Positions 10,556 to 21,860 of a stretch of DNA of 21,860 bases are shown one piece after another. The notes under the pieces are model-generated. The model did not search any database, was not told the DNA's origin, and saw nothing but the letters and a program-made list of their open reading frames with translations. The position numbers and the translations under genes were made by a program. The stretch is from Euglena gracilis (Eukaryota; Euglenozoa; Euglenophyceae; Euglenales; Euglenaceae), in contig CAAHFI010985548.1 of the NCBI GenBank assembly GCA_900893395.1, positions 1 through 21,860 on the forward strand. The letters run 5' to 3'. Numbering within the stretch: position 1 is the stretch's first letter; the number at the start of each line of letters is the position of its first letter.

Positions 10556-13261
10556 CAAATGTCAGTACAGCCTGGTTCCCATACTTGGGCCCATGGGAAA
10601 CCGTGATTTGGGCCTAAAACTGGAAACCGATTGGGGGTTCCCATTGCAACCCCCGGTATAGGTATTCCGATGTGCCGGCCGGATTAGTGCCTACGGGTGT
10701 GAAAAACATGCGGATATCAAAAAACTAGCAAGTATCGACGTTTTTGGAGGGTGGAAGACGACCCCAAATGTCAGTACAGCCTGGTTCCCATACTTGGGCC
10801 CATGGAAACGTGATTTGGGCCTAAAACTGGAAACCGATTGGGGGTTCCCATTGCAACCCCGGTATAGGTATTCCGATGTGCCGGCCGGATTAGTGCCTAC
10901 GGGTGTGAAAAACATGCGGATATCAAAAAACTAGCAATATCGACGTTTTTGGAGGGTGGAAGACGACCCCAAATGTCAGTACAGCCTGGTTCCCATACTT
11001 GGGCCCATGGGAAACCGTGATTTGGCCTAAAACTGGAAACCGATTGGGGGTTCCCATTGCAACCCCGGTATAGGTATTCCGATGTGCCGGCCGGATTAGT
11101 GCCTACGGGTGTGAAAAACATGCGGATATCAAAAAACTAGCAAGTATCGACGTTTTTGGAGGGGTGGAAGACGACCCCAAATGTCAGTACAGCCTGTTCC
11201 CCATACTTGGGCCCATGGAAACCGTGATTTGGGCCTAAAACTGGAAACCGATTGGGGGTTCCCATTGCAACCCCCGGTATAGGTATTCCGATGTGCCGGC
11301 CGGATTAGTGCCTACGGGTGTGAAAAACATGCGGATATCAAAAAACTAGCAAGTATCGACGTTTTTGGAGGGGTGGAAGACGACCCCAAATGTCAGTACA
11401 GCCTGGTTCCCTACTTGGGCCCATGGGAAACCGTGATTTGGGCCTAAAACTGGAAACCGATTGGGGTTCCCATTGCAACCCCCGGTGGTATTCCGATGTG
11501 CCGGCCGGATTAGTGCCTACGGGTGTGAAAAACATGCGGATATCAAAAAACTAGCAAGTATCGACGTTTTTGGAGGGGTGGAAGACGACCCCAAATGTCA
11601 GTACAGCCTGGTTCCCATACTTGGGCCCATGGAAACCGTGATTTGGGCCTAAAACTGGAAACCGATTGGGGGTTCCCATTGCAACCCCCGGTATAGGTAT
11701 TCCGATGTGCCGGCCGGATTAGTGCCTACGGGTGTGAAAAACATGCGGATATCAAAAAACTAGCAAGATATCGACGTTTTTGGAGGGGTGGAAGACGACC
11801 CCAAATGTCAGTACAGCCTGGTTCCCTACTTGGGCCCATGGGAAACCGTGATTTGGGCCTAAAACTGGAAACCGATTGGGGGTTCCCATTGCAACCCCCG
11901 GTAGGTATTCCGATGTGCCGGCCGGATTAGTGCCTACGGGTGTGAAAAACATGCGGATATCAAAAAACTAGCAATATCGACGTTTTTGGAGGGGTGGAAG
12001 ACGACCCCAAATGTCAGTACAGCCTGGTTCCCATACTTGGGCCCATGGGAAACCGTGATTTGGGCCTAAAACTGGAAACCGATTGGGGGTTCCCATTGCA
12101 ACCCCCGGTATAGGTATTCCGATGTGCCGGCCGGATTAGTGCCTACGGGTGTGAAAAACATGCGGATATCAAAAAACTAGCATATCGACGTTTTTGGAGG
12201 GGTGGAAGACGACCCCAAATGTCAGTACAGCCTGGTTCCCTACTTGGGCCCATGGGAAACCGTGATTTGGGCCTAAAACTGGAAACCGATTGGGGGTTCC
12301 CATTGCAACCCCCGGTAGTATTCCGATGTGCCGGCCGGATTAGTGCCTACGGGTGTGAAAAACATGCGGATATCAAAAACTAGCAAGGTATCGACGTTTT
12401 TGGAGGGGTGGAAGACGACCCCAAATGTCAGTACAGCCTGGTTCCCTACTTGGGCCCATGGGAAACCGTGATTTGGGCCTAAAACTGGAAACCGATTGGG
12501 GGTTCCCATTGCAACCCCCGGTATATTCCGATGTGCCGGCCGGATTAGTGCCTACGGGTGTGAAAAACATGCGGATATCAAAAAACTAGCAAGTATCGAC
12601 GTTTTTGGAGGGGTGGAAGACGACCCCAAATGTCAGTACAGCCTGGTTCCCATACTTGGGCCCATGGAAACCGTGATTTGGGCCTAAAACTGGAAACCGA
12701 TTGGGGGTTCCCATTGCAACCCCGGTATAGGTATTCCGATGTGCCGGCCGGATTAGTGCCTACGGGTGTGAAAAACATGCGGATATCAAAAACTAGCAAT
12801 ATCGACGTTTTTGGAGGGGTGGAAGACGACCCCAAATGTCAGTACAGCCTGGTTCCCTACTTGGGCCCATGGGAAACCGTGATTTGGGCCTAAAACTGGA
12901 AACCGATTGGGGTTCCCATTGCAACCCCCGGTATAGGTATTCCGATGTGCCGGCCGGATTAGTGCCTACGGGTGTGAAAAACATGCGGATATCAAAAACT
13001 AGCAAGATATCGACGTTTTTGGAGGGGTGGAAGACGACCCCAAATGTCAGTACAGCCTGGTTCCCTACTTGGGCCCATGGGAAACCGTGATTTGGGCCTA
13101 AAACTGGAAACCGATTGGGGGTTCCCATTGCAACCCCCGGTATATTCCGATGTGCCGGCCGGATTAGTGCCTACGGGTGTGAAAAACATGCGGATATCAA
13201 AAAACTAGCAAGGTATCGACGTTTTTGGAGGGGTGGAAGACGACCCCAAATGTCAGTACAG

Positions 13262-16200
13262 CCTGGTTCCCACTTGGGCCCATGGAAACGTGATTTGGGC
13301 CTAAAACTGGAAACCGATTGGGGTTCCCATTGCAACCCCGGTATAGGTATTCCGATGTGCCGGCCGGATTAGTGCCTACGGGTGTGAAAAACATGCGGAT
13401 ATCAAAAAACTAGCAAGATATCGACGTTTTTGGAGGGGTGGAAGACGACCCCAAATGTCAGTACAGCCTGGTTCCCTACTTGGGCCCATGGGAAACGTGA
13501 TTTGGGCCTAAAACTGGAAACCGATTGGGGTTCCCATTGCAACCCCGGTATAGGTATTCCGATGTGCCGGCCGGATTAGTGCCTACGGGTGTGAAAAACA
13601 TGCGGATATCAAAAAACTAGCAAGGTATCGACGTTTTTGGAGGGGTGGAAGACGACCCCAAATGTCAGTACAGCCTGGTTCCCTACTTGGGCCCATGGGA
13701 AACCGTGATTTGGGCCTAAAACTGGAAACCGATTGGGGGTTCCCATTGCAACCCCGGTATAGGTATTCCGATGTGCCGGCCGGATTAGTGCCTACGGGTG
13801 TGAAAAACATGCGGATATCAAAAAACTAGCAAGGTATCGACGTTTTTGGAGGGGTGGAAGACGACCCCAAATGTCAGTACAGCCTGGTTCCCTACTTGGG
13901 CCCATGGGAAACCGTGATTTGGGCCTAAAACTGGAAACCGATTGGGGTTCCCATTGCAACCCCCGGTATAGGTATTCCGATGTGCCGGCCGGATTAGTGC
14001 CTACGGGTGTGAAAAACATGCGGATATCAAAAAACTAGCAAGTATCGACGTTTTTGGAGGGGTGGAAGACGACCCCAAATGTCAGTACAGCCTGGTTCCC
14101 ACTTGGGCCCATGGAAACGTGATTTGGGCCTAAAACTGGAAAGATTGGGGGTTCCCATTGCAACCCCCGGTATAGGTATTCCGATGTGCCGGCCGGATTA
14201 GTGCCTACGGGTGTGAAAAACATGCGGATATCAAAAAACTAGCAAGTATCGACGTTTTTGGAGGGGTGGAAGACGACCCCAAATGTCAGTACAGCCTGGT
14301 TCCCATACTTGGGCCCATGGGAAACCGTGATTTGGGCCTAAAACTGGAAACCGATTGGGGTTCCCATTGCAACCCCGGTATAGGTATTCCGATGTGCCGG
14401 CCGGATTAGTGCCTACGGGTGTGAAAAACATGCGGATATCAAAAAACTAGCAAGTATCGACGTTTTTGGAGGGGTGGAAGACGACCCCAAATGTCAGTAC
14501 AGCCTGGTTCCCACTTGGGCCCGGGAAACCGTGATTTGGGCCTAAAACTGAAACCGATTGGGGTTCCCATTGCAACCCCCGGTATAGGTATTCCGATGTG
14601 CCGGCCGGATTAGTGCCTACGGTGTGAAAAACATGCGGATATCAAAAAACTAGCAATATCGACGTCGTTTTGGAGGGGTGGAAGACGACCCCAAATGTCA
14701 GTACAGCCTGGTTCCCTACTTGGGCCCATGGAAACGTGATTTGGCCTAAAACTGGAAACCGATTGGGGGTTCCCATTGCAACCCCCGGTATAGGTATTCC
14801 GATGTGCCGGCCGGATTAGTGCCTACGGGTGTGAAAAACATGCGGATATCAAAAAACTAGCAAATATCGACGTTTTTGGAGGGGTGGAAGACGACCCCAA
14901 ATGTCAGTACAGCCTGGTTCCCTACTTGGGCCCATGGGAAACGTGATTTGGGCCTAAAACTGGAAACCGATTGGGGGTTCCCATTGCAACCCCCGGTATT
15001 ATTCCGATGTGCCGGCCGGATTAGTGCCTACGGGTGTGAAAAACATGCGGATATCAAAAAACTAGCAAGTATCGACGTTTTTGGAGGGGTGGAAGACGAC
15101 CCCAAATGTCAGTACAGCCTGGTTCCCATACTTGGGCCCATGGGAAACGTGATTTGGGCCTAAAACTGGAAACCGATTGGGGGTTCCCATTGCAACCCCG
15201 GTATAGGTATTCCGATGTGCCGGCCGGATTAGTGCCTACGGGTGTGAAAAACATGCGGATATCAAAAAACTAGCAAGTATCGACGTTTTTGGAGGGGTGG
15301 AAGACGACCCCAAATGTCAGTACAGCCTGGTTCCCATACTTGGGCCCATGGGAAACCGTGATTTGGGCCTAAAACTGGAAACCGATTGGGGGTTCCCATT
15401 GCAACCCCCGGTATAGGTCCGATGTGCCGGCCGGATTAGTGCCTACGGGTGTGAAAAACATGCGGATATCAAAAAACTAGCAAATATCGACGTTTTTGGA
15501 GGGGTGGAAGACGACCCCAAATGTCAGTACAGCCTGGTTCCCACTTGGGCCCATGGGAAACCGTGATTTGGGCCTAAAACTGGAAACCGATTGGGGGTTC
15601 CCATTGCAACCCCGGTATAGTATTCCGATGTGCCGGCCGGATTAGTGCCTACGGGTGTGAAAAACATGCGGATATCAAAAAACTAGCAATATCGACGTTT
15701 TTGGAGGGGTGGAAGACGACCCCAAATGTCAGTACAGCCTGGTTCCCACTTGGGCCCATGGGAAACCGTGATTTGGGCCTAAAACTGGAAACCGATTGGG
15801 GTTCCCATTGCAACCCCCGGTAGGTATTCCGATGTGCCGGCCGGATTAGTGCCTACGGGTGTGAAAAACATGCGGATATCAAAAAACTAGCAATATCGAC
15901 GTTTTTGGAGGGGTGGAAGACGACCCAAATGTCAGTACAGCCTGGTTCCCTACTTGGGCCCATGGGAAAGCGTGATTTGGGCCTAAAACTGGAAACCGAT
16001 TGGGGGTTCCCATTGCAACCCCCGGTAGGTATTCGATGTGCCGGCCGGATTAGTGCCTACGGGTGTGAAAAACATGCGGATATCAAAAACTAGCAATATC
16101 GACGTTTTTGGAGGGGTGGAAGACGACCCCAAATGTCAGTACAGCCTGGTTCCCTACTTGGGCCCATGGGAAACCGTGATTTGGGCCTAAAACTGGAAAC

Positions 16201-17395
16201 CGATTGGGGGTTCCCATTGCAACCCCGGTATAGGTATTCCGATGTGCCGGCCGGATTAGTGCCTACGGGTGTGAAAAACATGCGGATATCAAAAAACTAG
16301 CAAGATATCGACGTTTTTGGAGGGGTGGAAGACGACCCCAAATGTCAGTACAGCCTGGTTCCCACTTGGGCCCAGGAAACCGTGATTTGGGCCTAAAACT
16401 GGAAACCGATTGGGGGTTCCCATTGCAACCCCCGGTATAGTATTCCGATGTGCCGGCCGGATTAGTGCCTACGGTGTGAAAACATGCGGATATCAAAAAA
16501 CTAGCAATATCGACGTTTTTGGAGGGTGGAAGACGACCCCAAATGTCAGTACAGCCTGGTTCCCTACTTGGGCCCATGGGAAACGTGATTTGGGCCTAAA
16601 ACTGGAAAACCGATTGGGGGTTCCCATTGCAACCCCCGGTAGGTATTCCGATGTGCCGGCCGGATTAGTGCCTACGGGTGTGAAAAACATGCGGATATCA
16701 AAAAACTAGCAAGTATCGACGTTTTTGGAGGGGTGGAAGACGACCCCAAATGTCAGTACAGCCTGGTTCCCACTTGGGCCCAGGGAAAGCGTGATTTGGG
16801 CCTAAAACTGGAAACCGATTGGGGGTTCCCATTGCAACCCCCGGTATAGGTATTCCGATGTGCCGGCCGGATTAGTGCCTACGGGTGTGAAAAACATGCG
16901 GATATCAAAAAAACTAGCAACATATCGACGTTTTTGGAGGGGTGGAAGACGACCCCAAATGTCAGTACAGCCTGGTTCCCACTTGGGCCCATGGGAAACC
17001 GTGATTTGGGCCTAAAACTGGAAACCGATTGGGGTTCCCATTGCAACCCCCGGTAGGTATTCCGATGTGCCGGCCGGATTAGTGCCTACGGGTGTGAAAA
17101 AACATGCGGATATCAAAAAACTAGCAAATATCGACGTTTTGGAGGGGTGGAAGACGACCCCAAATGTCAGTACAGCCTGGTTCCCACTTGGGCCCATGGG
17201 AAACGTGATTTGGCCCTAAAACTGGAAAACCGATTGGGGGTTCCCATTGCAACCCCGGTAGGTATTCCGATGTGCCGGCCGGATTAGTGCCTACGGGTGT
17301 GAAAAACATGCGGATATCAAAAAACTAGCAAGGTATCGACGTTTTTGGAGGGGTGGAAGACGACCCCAAATGTCAGTACAGCCTGGTTCCCACTT
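13262..17395 (+). repeat. Region enriched in the short CCCACTTGGG monomer form
   Basis: The CCCACTTGGG form, which lacks a TA relative to CCCATACTTGGG, was found in twelve copies. Ten lie in this stretch of 21 monomers (near 13269, 14099, 14510, 15540, 15746, 16360, 16770, 16979, 17184 and 17390). Only two lie elsewhere (about 5835 and 7693), and none lie to the right of 17.4 kb. A shared substitution AAAGCGTG (G at 15970 and 16789) also falls inside it. This supports a locally amplified subfamily. Confidence 0.65.
14488..14691 (+). repeat. Atypical monomer with several private changes
   Basis: This copy has GGGCCCGGGAAACC in place of GGGCCCATGGGAAACC, a lost G in AACTGAAACCG, and CTACGGTGTG in place of CTACGGGTGTG. 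It also has GACGTCGTTTTGG, where a 3-base GTC-like duplication precedes a shortened T run. Its length stays in the normal range (204 bp). It stands out in a region where neighbours carry one or two differences. Confidence 0.7.
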
Positions 17396-17992
17396 GGGCC
17401 CATGGGAAACCGTGATTTGGGCCTAAAACTGGAAACCGATTGGGGTTCCCATTGCAACCCCCGGTAGGTATTCCGATGTGCCGGCCGGATTAGTGCCTAC
17501 GGGTGTGAAAAACATGCGGATATCAAAAAACTAGCAACATATCGACGTTTTTGGAGGGGTGGGAAGACGACCCCAAATGTCAGTACAGCCTGGTTCCCTA
17601 CTTGGGCCCATGGGAAAAACGTGATTTGGGCCTAAAACTGGAAACCGATTGGGGGTTCCCATTGCAACCCCGGTAGGTTATTCCGATGTGCCGGCCGGAT
17701 TAGTGCCTACGGGTGTGAAAAACATGCGGATATCAAAAAACTAGCAAATATCGACGTTTTTTGGAGGGGTGGAGAGACGACCCCAAATGTCAGTACAGCC
17801 TGGTTCCCATACTTGGGCCCATGGGAAACCGTGATTTGGGCCTAAAACTGGAAAACCGATTGGGGTTCCCATTGCAACCCCGGTATAGGTATTCCGATGT
17901 GCCGGCCGGATTAGTGCCTACGGGTGTGAAAAACATGCGGATATCAAAAAACTAGCAAGATATCGACGTTTTGGAGGGGTGGAAGACGACCC
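16540..17992 (+). repeat. Probable three-monomer higher-order repeat
   Basis: Three independent markers repeat every third monomer. GGAAAACCG, with an extra A, occurs in the copies starting 16540, 17161 and 17784. CAACATATCG occurs in the copies starting 16747 and 17367. CAAATATCG occurs in the copies starting 16956 and 17574. The spacing is about 620 bp, three units. Other variable sites in these copies do not all follow the pattern, so the trimer is either young and partly overwritten or partly obscured by consensus errors. Only about two and a third periods are visible. Confidence 0.5.
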
Positions 17993-20900
17993 CAAATGTC
18001 AGTACAGCCTGGTTCCCATACTTGGGCCATGGGAAACCGTGATTTGGGCCTAAAACTGGAAACCGATTGGGGGTTCCCATTGCAACCCCCGGTAGGTATT
18101 CCGATGTGCCGGCCGGATTAGTGCCTACGGGTGTGAAAAACATGCGGATATCAAAAAACTAGCAAGTATCGACGTTTTTGGAGGGGTGGAAGACGACCCC
18201 AAATGTCAGTACAGCCTGGTTCCCATACTTGGGCCCATGGGAAACCGTGATTTGGGCCTAAAACTGGAAACCGATTGGGGGTTCCCATTGCAACCCCCGG
18301 TAGTATTCCGATGTGCCGGCCGGATTAGTGCCTACGGGTGTGAAAAACATGCGGATATCAAAAAACTAGCAAGGTATCGACGTTTTTGGAGGGGTGGAAG
18401 ACGACCCCAAATGTCAGTACAGCCTGGTTCCCTACTTGGGCCCATGGGAAACCGTGATTTGGGCCTAAAACTGGAAACCGATTGGGGGTTCCCATTGCAA
18501 CCCCCGGTAGGTATTCCGATGTGCCGGCCGGATTAGTGCCTACGGGTGTGAAAAACATGCGGATATCAAAAACTAGCAAGGTATCGACGTTTTGGAGGGG
18601 TGGAAGACGACCCCAAATGTCAGTACAGCCTGGTTCCTACTTGGGCCCATGGGAAACCGTGATTTGGGCCTAAAACTGGAAACCGATTGGGGGTTCCCAT
18701 TGCAACCCCCGGTATAGGTTATTCCGATGTGCCGGCCGGATTAGTGCCTACGGGTGTGAAAAACATGCGGATATCAAAAACTAGCAAGATATCGACGTTT
18801 TGGAGGGGTGGAAGACGACCCCAAATGTCAGTACAGCCTGGTTCCCTACTTGGGCCCATGGGAAACCGTGATTTGGGCCTAAAACTGGAAACCGATTGGG
18901 GGTTCCCATTGCAACCCCCGGTATAGTATTCCGATGTGCCGGCCGGATTAGTGCCTACGGGTGTGAAAAACATGCGGATATCAAAAAACTAGCAAGATCG
19001 ACGTTTTTGGAGGGGTGGAAGACGACCCCAAATGTCAGTACAGCCTGGTTCCCTACTTGGGCCCATGGGAAACCGTGATTTGGGCCTAAAACTGGAAACC
19101 GATTGGGGGTTCCCATTGCAACCCCGGTAAGTATTCCGATGTGCCGGCCGGATTAGTGCCTACGGGTGTGAAAACATGCGGATATCAAAAAACTAGCAAG
19201 GTATCGACGTTTTTGGAGGGGTGGAAGACGACCCCAAATGTCAGTACAGCCTGGTTCCCTACTTGGGCCCATGGGAAACCGTGATTTGGGCCTAAAACTG
19301 GAAACCGATTGGGGGTTCCCATTGCAACCCCCGGGTAAGGTATTCCGATGTGCCGGCCGGATTAGTGCCTACGGGTGTGAAAAACATGCGGATATCAAAA
19401 AACTAGCAATATCGACGTTTTTGGAGGGGTGGAAGACGACCCCAAATGTCAGTACAGCCTGGTTCCCTACTTGGGCCCAGGAAACCGTGATTTGGGCCCT
19501 AAAACTGGAAACCGATTGGGGGTTCCCATTGCAACCCCGGTAGGTATTCCGATGTGCCGCCGGATTAGTGCCTACGGGTGTGAAAAAACATGCGGATATC
19601 AAAAAAACTAGCAATATCGACGTTTTTGGAGGGGTGGAAGACGACCCCAAATGTCAGTACAGCCTGGTTCCCTACTTGGGCCCATGGGAACGTGATTTGG
19701 GCCTAAAACTGGAAACCGATTGGGGTTCCCATTGCAACCCCCGGTATATTCCGATGTGCCGGCCGGATTAGTGCCTACGGGTGTGAAAAACATGCGGATA
19801 TCAAAAAACTAGCAAGATATCGACGTTTTTGGAGGGGTGGAAGACGACCCCAAATGTCAGTACAAGCCTGGTTCCCATACTTGGGCCATGGGAAACCGTG
19901 ATTTGGGCCTAAAAACTGGAAACCGATTGGGGTTCCCATTGCAACCCCCGGTAGGTATTCCGATGTGCCGGCCGGATTAGTGCCTACGGGTGTGAAAAAC
20001 ATGCGGATATCAAAAAACTAGCAAGATATCGACGTTTTGGAGGGTGGAAGACGACCCCAAATGTCAGTACAGCCTGGTTCCCTACTTGGGCCCATGGAAA
20101 CCGTGATTTGGGCCTAAAAACTGGAAAACCGATTGGGGGTTTCCCATTGCAACCCCCGGGTAGTATTCCGATGTGCCGGCCGGATTAGTGCCTACGGGTG
20201 TGAAAACATGCGGATATCAAAAAACTAGCAAGATATCGACGTTTTGGAGGGGTGGAAGACGACCCCAAATGTCAGTACAGCCTGGTTCCCATACTTGGGC
20301 CCATGGGAAACCGTGATTTGGGCCTAAAACTGGAAACCGATTGGGGGTTCCCATTGCAACCCCCGGTGGTATTATTCCGATGTGCCGGCCGGATTAGTGC
20401 CTACGGGTGTGAAAAAATGCGGATATCAAAAAACTAGCAAGATATCGACGTTTTTGGAGGGGTGGAAGACGACCCCAAATGTCAGTACAGCCTGGTTCCC
20501 TACTTTGGGCCCATGGGAAACCGTGATTTGGGCCTAAAACTGGAAACCGATTGGGGGTTCCCATTGCAACCCCGGTATAGGTATTCCGATGTGCCGGCCG
20601 GATAGTGCCTACGGGTGTGAAAAACATGCGGATATCAAAAAACTAGCAAGATAATCGACGTTTTTGGAGGGGTGGAAGACGACCCCAAATGTCAGTACAG
20701 CCTGGTTCCCATACTTGGGCCCATGGGAAACCGTGATTTGGGCTAAAACTGGAAACCGATTGGGGTTCCCATTGCAACCCCGGTAGTATTCCGATGTGCC
20801 GGCCGGATTAGTGCCTACGGGTGTGAAAAACATGCGGATATCAAAAACTAGCAAGAATATCGACGTTTTTGGAGGGTGGAAGACGACCCCAAATGTCAGT

Positions 20901-21860
20901 ACAGCCTGGTTCCCATACTTGGGCCCATGGGAAACCGTGATTTGGGCCTAAAACTGGAAACCGAATTGGGGGTTCCCATGCAACCCCGGTATAGTATTCC
21001 GATGTGCCGGCCGGATTAGTGCCTACGGGTGTGAAAAACATGCGGATATCAAAAAAAACTAGCAATATCGACGTTTTTGGAGGGGTGGAAGACGACCCCA
21101 AATGTCAGTACAGCCTGGTTCCCATACTTGGGCCCATGGGAAACCGTGATTTGGGCCTAAAACTGGAAAACCGATTGGGGTTCCCATTGCAACCCCGGGT
21201 ATTATTCCGATGTGCCGCCGGATTAGTGCCTACGGGTGTGAAAAACATGCGGATATCAAAAAACTAGCAAGATCGACGTTTTGGAGGGGTGGAAGACGAC
21301 CCCAAATGTCAGTACAGCCCTGGTTCCCCATACTTGGGCCCATGGGAACCGTGATTTGGGCCTAAAACTGGAAAACCGATTGGGGGTTCCCATTGCAACC
21401 CCGGTAGTATTCCGATGTGCCGGCCGGATTAGTGCCTACGGGTGTGAAAAACATGCGGATATCAAAAAACTAGCAAGATATCGACGTTTTGAGGGGTGGA
21501 AGACGACCCCAAATGTCAGTACAGCCTGGTCCCCTACTTGGGCCCATGGGAAACCGTGATTTGGGCCCTAAAACTGGAAACCGATTGGGGTTCCCATTGC
21601 AACCCCCGGTAGTATTCCGATGTGCCGGCCGGATTAGTGCCTACGGGTGTGAAAAACATGCGGATATCAAAAAACTAGCAAATATCGACGTTTTTGGAGG
21701 GGTGGAAGACGACCCCAAATGTCAGTACAGCCTGGTTCATACTTGGGCCCATGGGAAACCGTGATTTGGGCCTAAAACTGGAAACCGATTGGGGGTTCCA
21801 GTTGCAACCCCGGTGGTAGTTATTCCGATGTGGCCGGCCGGATTAGTGCCTACGGGTGTG
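17090..21860 (+). repeat. Right portion of the array with rising private indels
   Basis: Single-base gains and losses at sites that are stable elsewhere become frequent: extra A in GTGAAAAAACATG (17095, 19582), GGGAAGACG (17561), T6 (17757), TGCCGCCGG (19554, 21213), ACAAGCC (19862), ACTTTGGG (20502), GGATAGTGCC (20601), A8 (21050), AGCCCTGG (21317), TTCCAGTTGC (21797) and GTGGCCGGCC (21831). In the first 10 kb, private changes of this kind are few (for example about 3490, 6573 and 9963). The monomer is otherwise unchanged. It may be a degenerating array margin or a less accurate consensus. Confidence 0.75.
21716..21860 (+). repeat. Partial monomer at the right edge (copy 106)
   Basis: The last 145 bases start at CAAATGTCAG and stop at CTACGGGTGTG, inside the 66 bp block. 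The copy carries several private changes: GGTTCATACTT, TTCCAGTTGC, a GTGGTAGTTATT form of the variable site, and GTGGCCGGCC. The cut is the window boundary, not a biological end. Confidence 0.9.

Larger units (their letters stand above)
1..21860 (+). repeat. Satellite DNA array, about 207 bp monomer, about 105.7 copies
   Basis: The word CAAATGTCAG recurs at intervals of 201-212 bp across the entire window (for example at 1, 205, 410, 620, 826, 1029, 1236; later 10147, 13041, 17161, 21303, 21716). One copy near 10353 has lost a base of this word but keeps the spacing. By hand count there are 105 complete units, mean 206.8 bp, all in the same orientation with no interruption. The fullest form is 211 bp with about 51% GC. 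There are 11 CpG sites against about 13.6 expected from its base composition, so CpG is not strongly depleted. Copies differ mainly by one- to four-base length changes at a few sites. The unit length fits one nucleosome plus linker, as in many centromeric and heterochromatic satellites. An rDNA spacer subrepeat array is an alternative, but no rRNA sequence is present and the copy number is high. I do not recognise the family. The array continues beyond both ends of the window. Confidence 0.98.

Noticed and set aside
12793-13128. Open frame of 111 codons on the minus strand, with shorter versions in most monomers starting MFFTPVGTNPAG
   Set aside because: The repeated start is the reverse complement of the invariant block, so it recurs because the DNA recurs. 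Ends and internal frames shift with every indel, as expected of noncoding sequence.
18186-18536. Open frame of 116 codons on the plus strand, and many 60-95 codon frames like it
   Set aside because: It is translated satellite sequence running through about one and two-thirds units. A unit near 207 bp is a multiple of three, so a frame can stay open into the next copy by chance. Each such frame ends when a copy has a different length, and there is no codon-level conservation.
1-21860. CRISPR array
   Set aside because: The whole 207 bp unit is repeated, with no short repeat separated by unique spacers.
1-21860. Transposon or LTR element in tandem
   Set aside because: No open frame with a recognisable domain, no terminal repeats and no target-site duplication; only the satellite unit is present.
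1-21860. Telomeric or simple-sequence repeat
   Set aside because: No tandem TTAGGG-type or microsatellite tract is present; the short G, C, A and T runs are parts of the 207 bp unit.

Overview
The whole window, from the first base to the last, is one uninterrupted head-to-tail array of a single satellite DNA monomer. I anchored each copy on the invariant word CAAATGTCAG and counted by hand 105 complete monomers (1-21715) plus a partial 106th (21716-21860). Individual copies are 201-212 bp long, mean about 206.8 bp; the fullest consensus form is 211 bp, about 51% GC, with 11 CpG sites. All copies have the same orientation. There is no gene, RNA gene, transposon, CRISPR array or unique-sequence island, and the array runs off both ends of the window.

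Organism: an array of this size with a nucleosome-sized unit (about 207 bp) is typical of eukaryotic constitutive heterochromatin (centromeric, pericentromeric, subtelomeric, or B- or sex-chromosome satellite). I do not recognise the monomer and cannot assign a species or clade.

Monomer anatomy (numbered from CAAATG = 1): positions 1-22 and 199-211 form one nearly invariant block across the monomer junction. Positions 19-100 are rich in inverted and direct repeats, including two hairpin-capable segments. Positions 100-110 are a length-variable TA/GG segment. Positions 111-176 are a nearly invariant 66 bp block containing CCGGCCGG, an A5 tract, GATATC and an A6 tract. Positions 176-198 are variable again (a second GATATC-like site, a T4/T5 run and a G3/G4 run).

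Variation: copies differ almost entirely by short insertions and deletions at about nine recurrent sites; base substitutions are rare. Shared variants are not spread evenly. Substitution and insertion markers cluster at 3.7-5.2 kb, a short CCCACTT form is concentrated at 13.2-17.4 kb, and a probable three-monomer higher-order period occurs at 16.5-18.0 kb. Private one-base insertions and deletions rise sharply from about 16.5 kb to the right end, which fits either an array margin or falling consensus quality near a contig end.

I found no previously undescribed biological system in the sense of genes acting together. What merits a second look is the satellite itself: its two-speed conservation, the coincidence of indel hotspots with hairpin arms, the local higher-order structure, and the question of how much of the indel variation is real.
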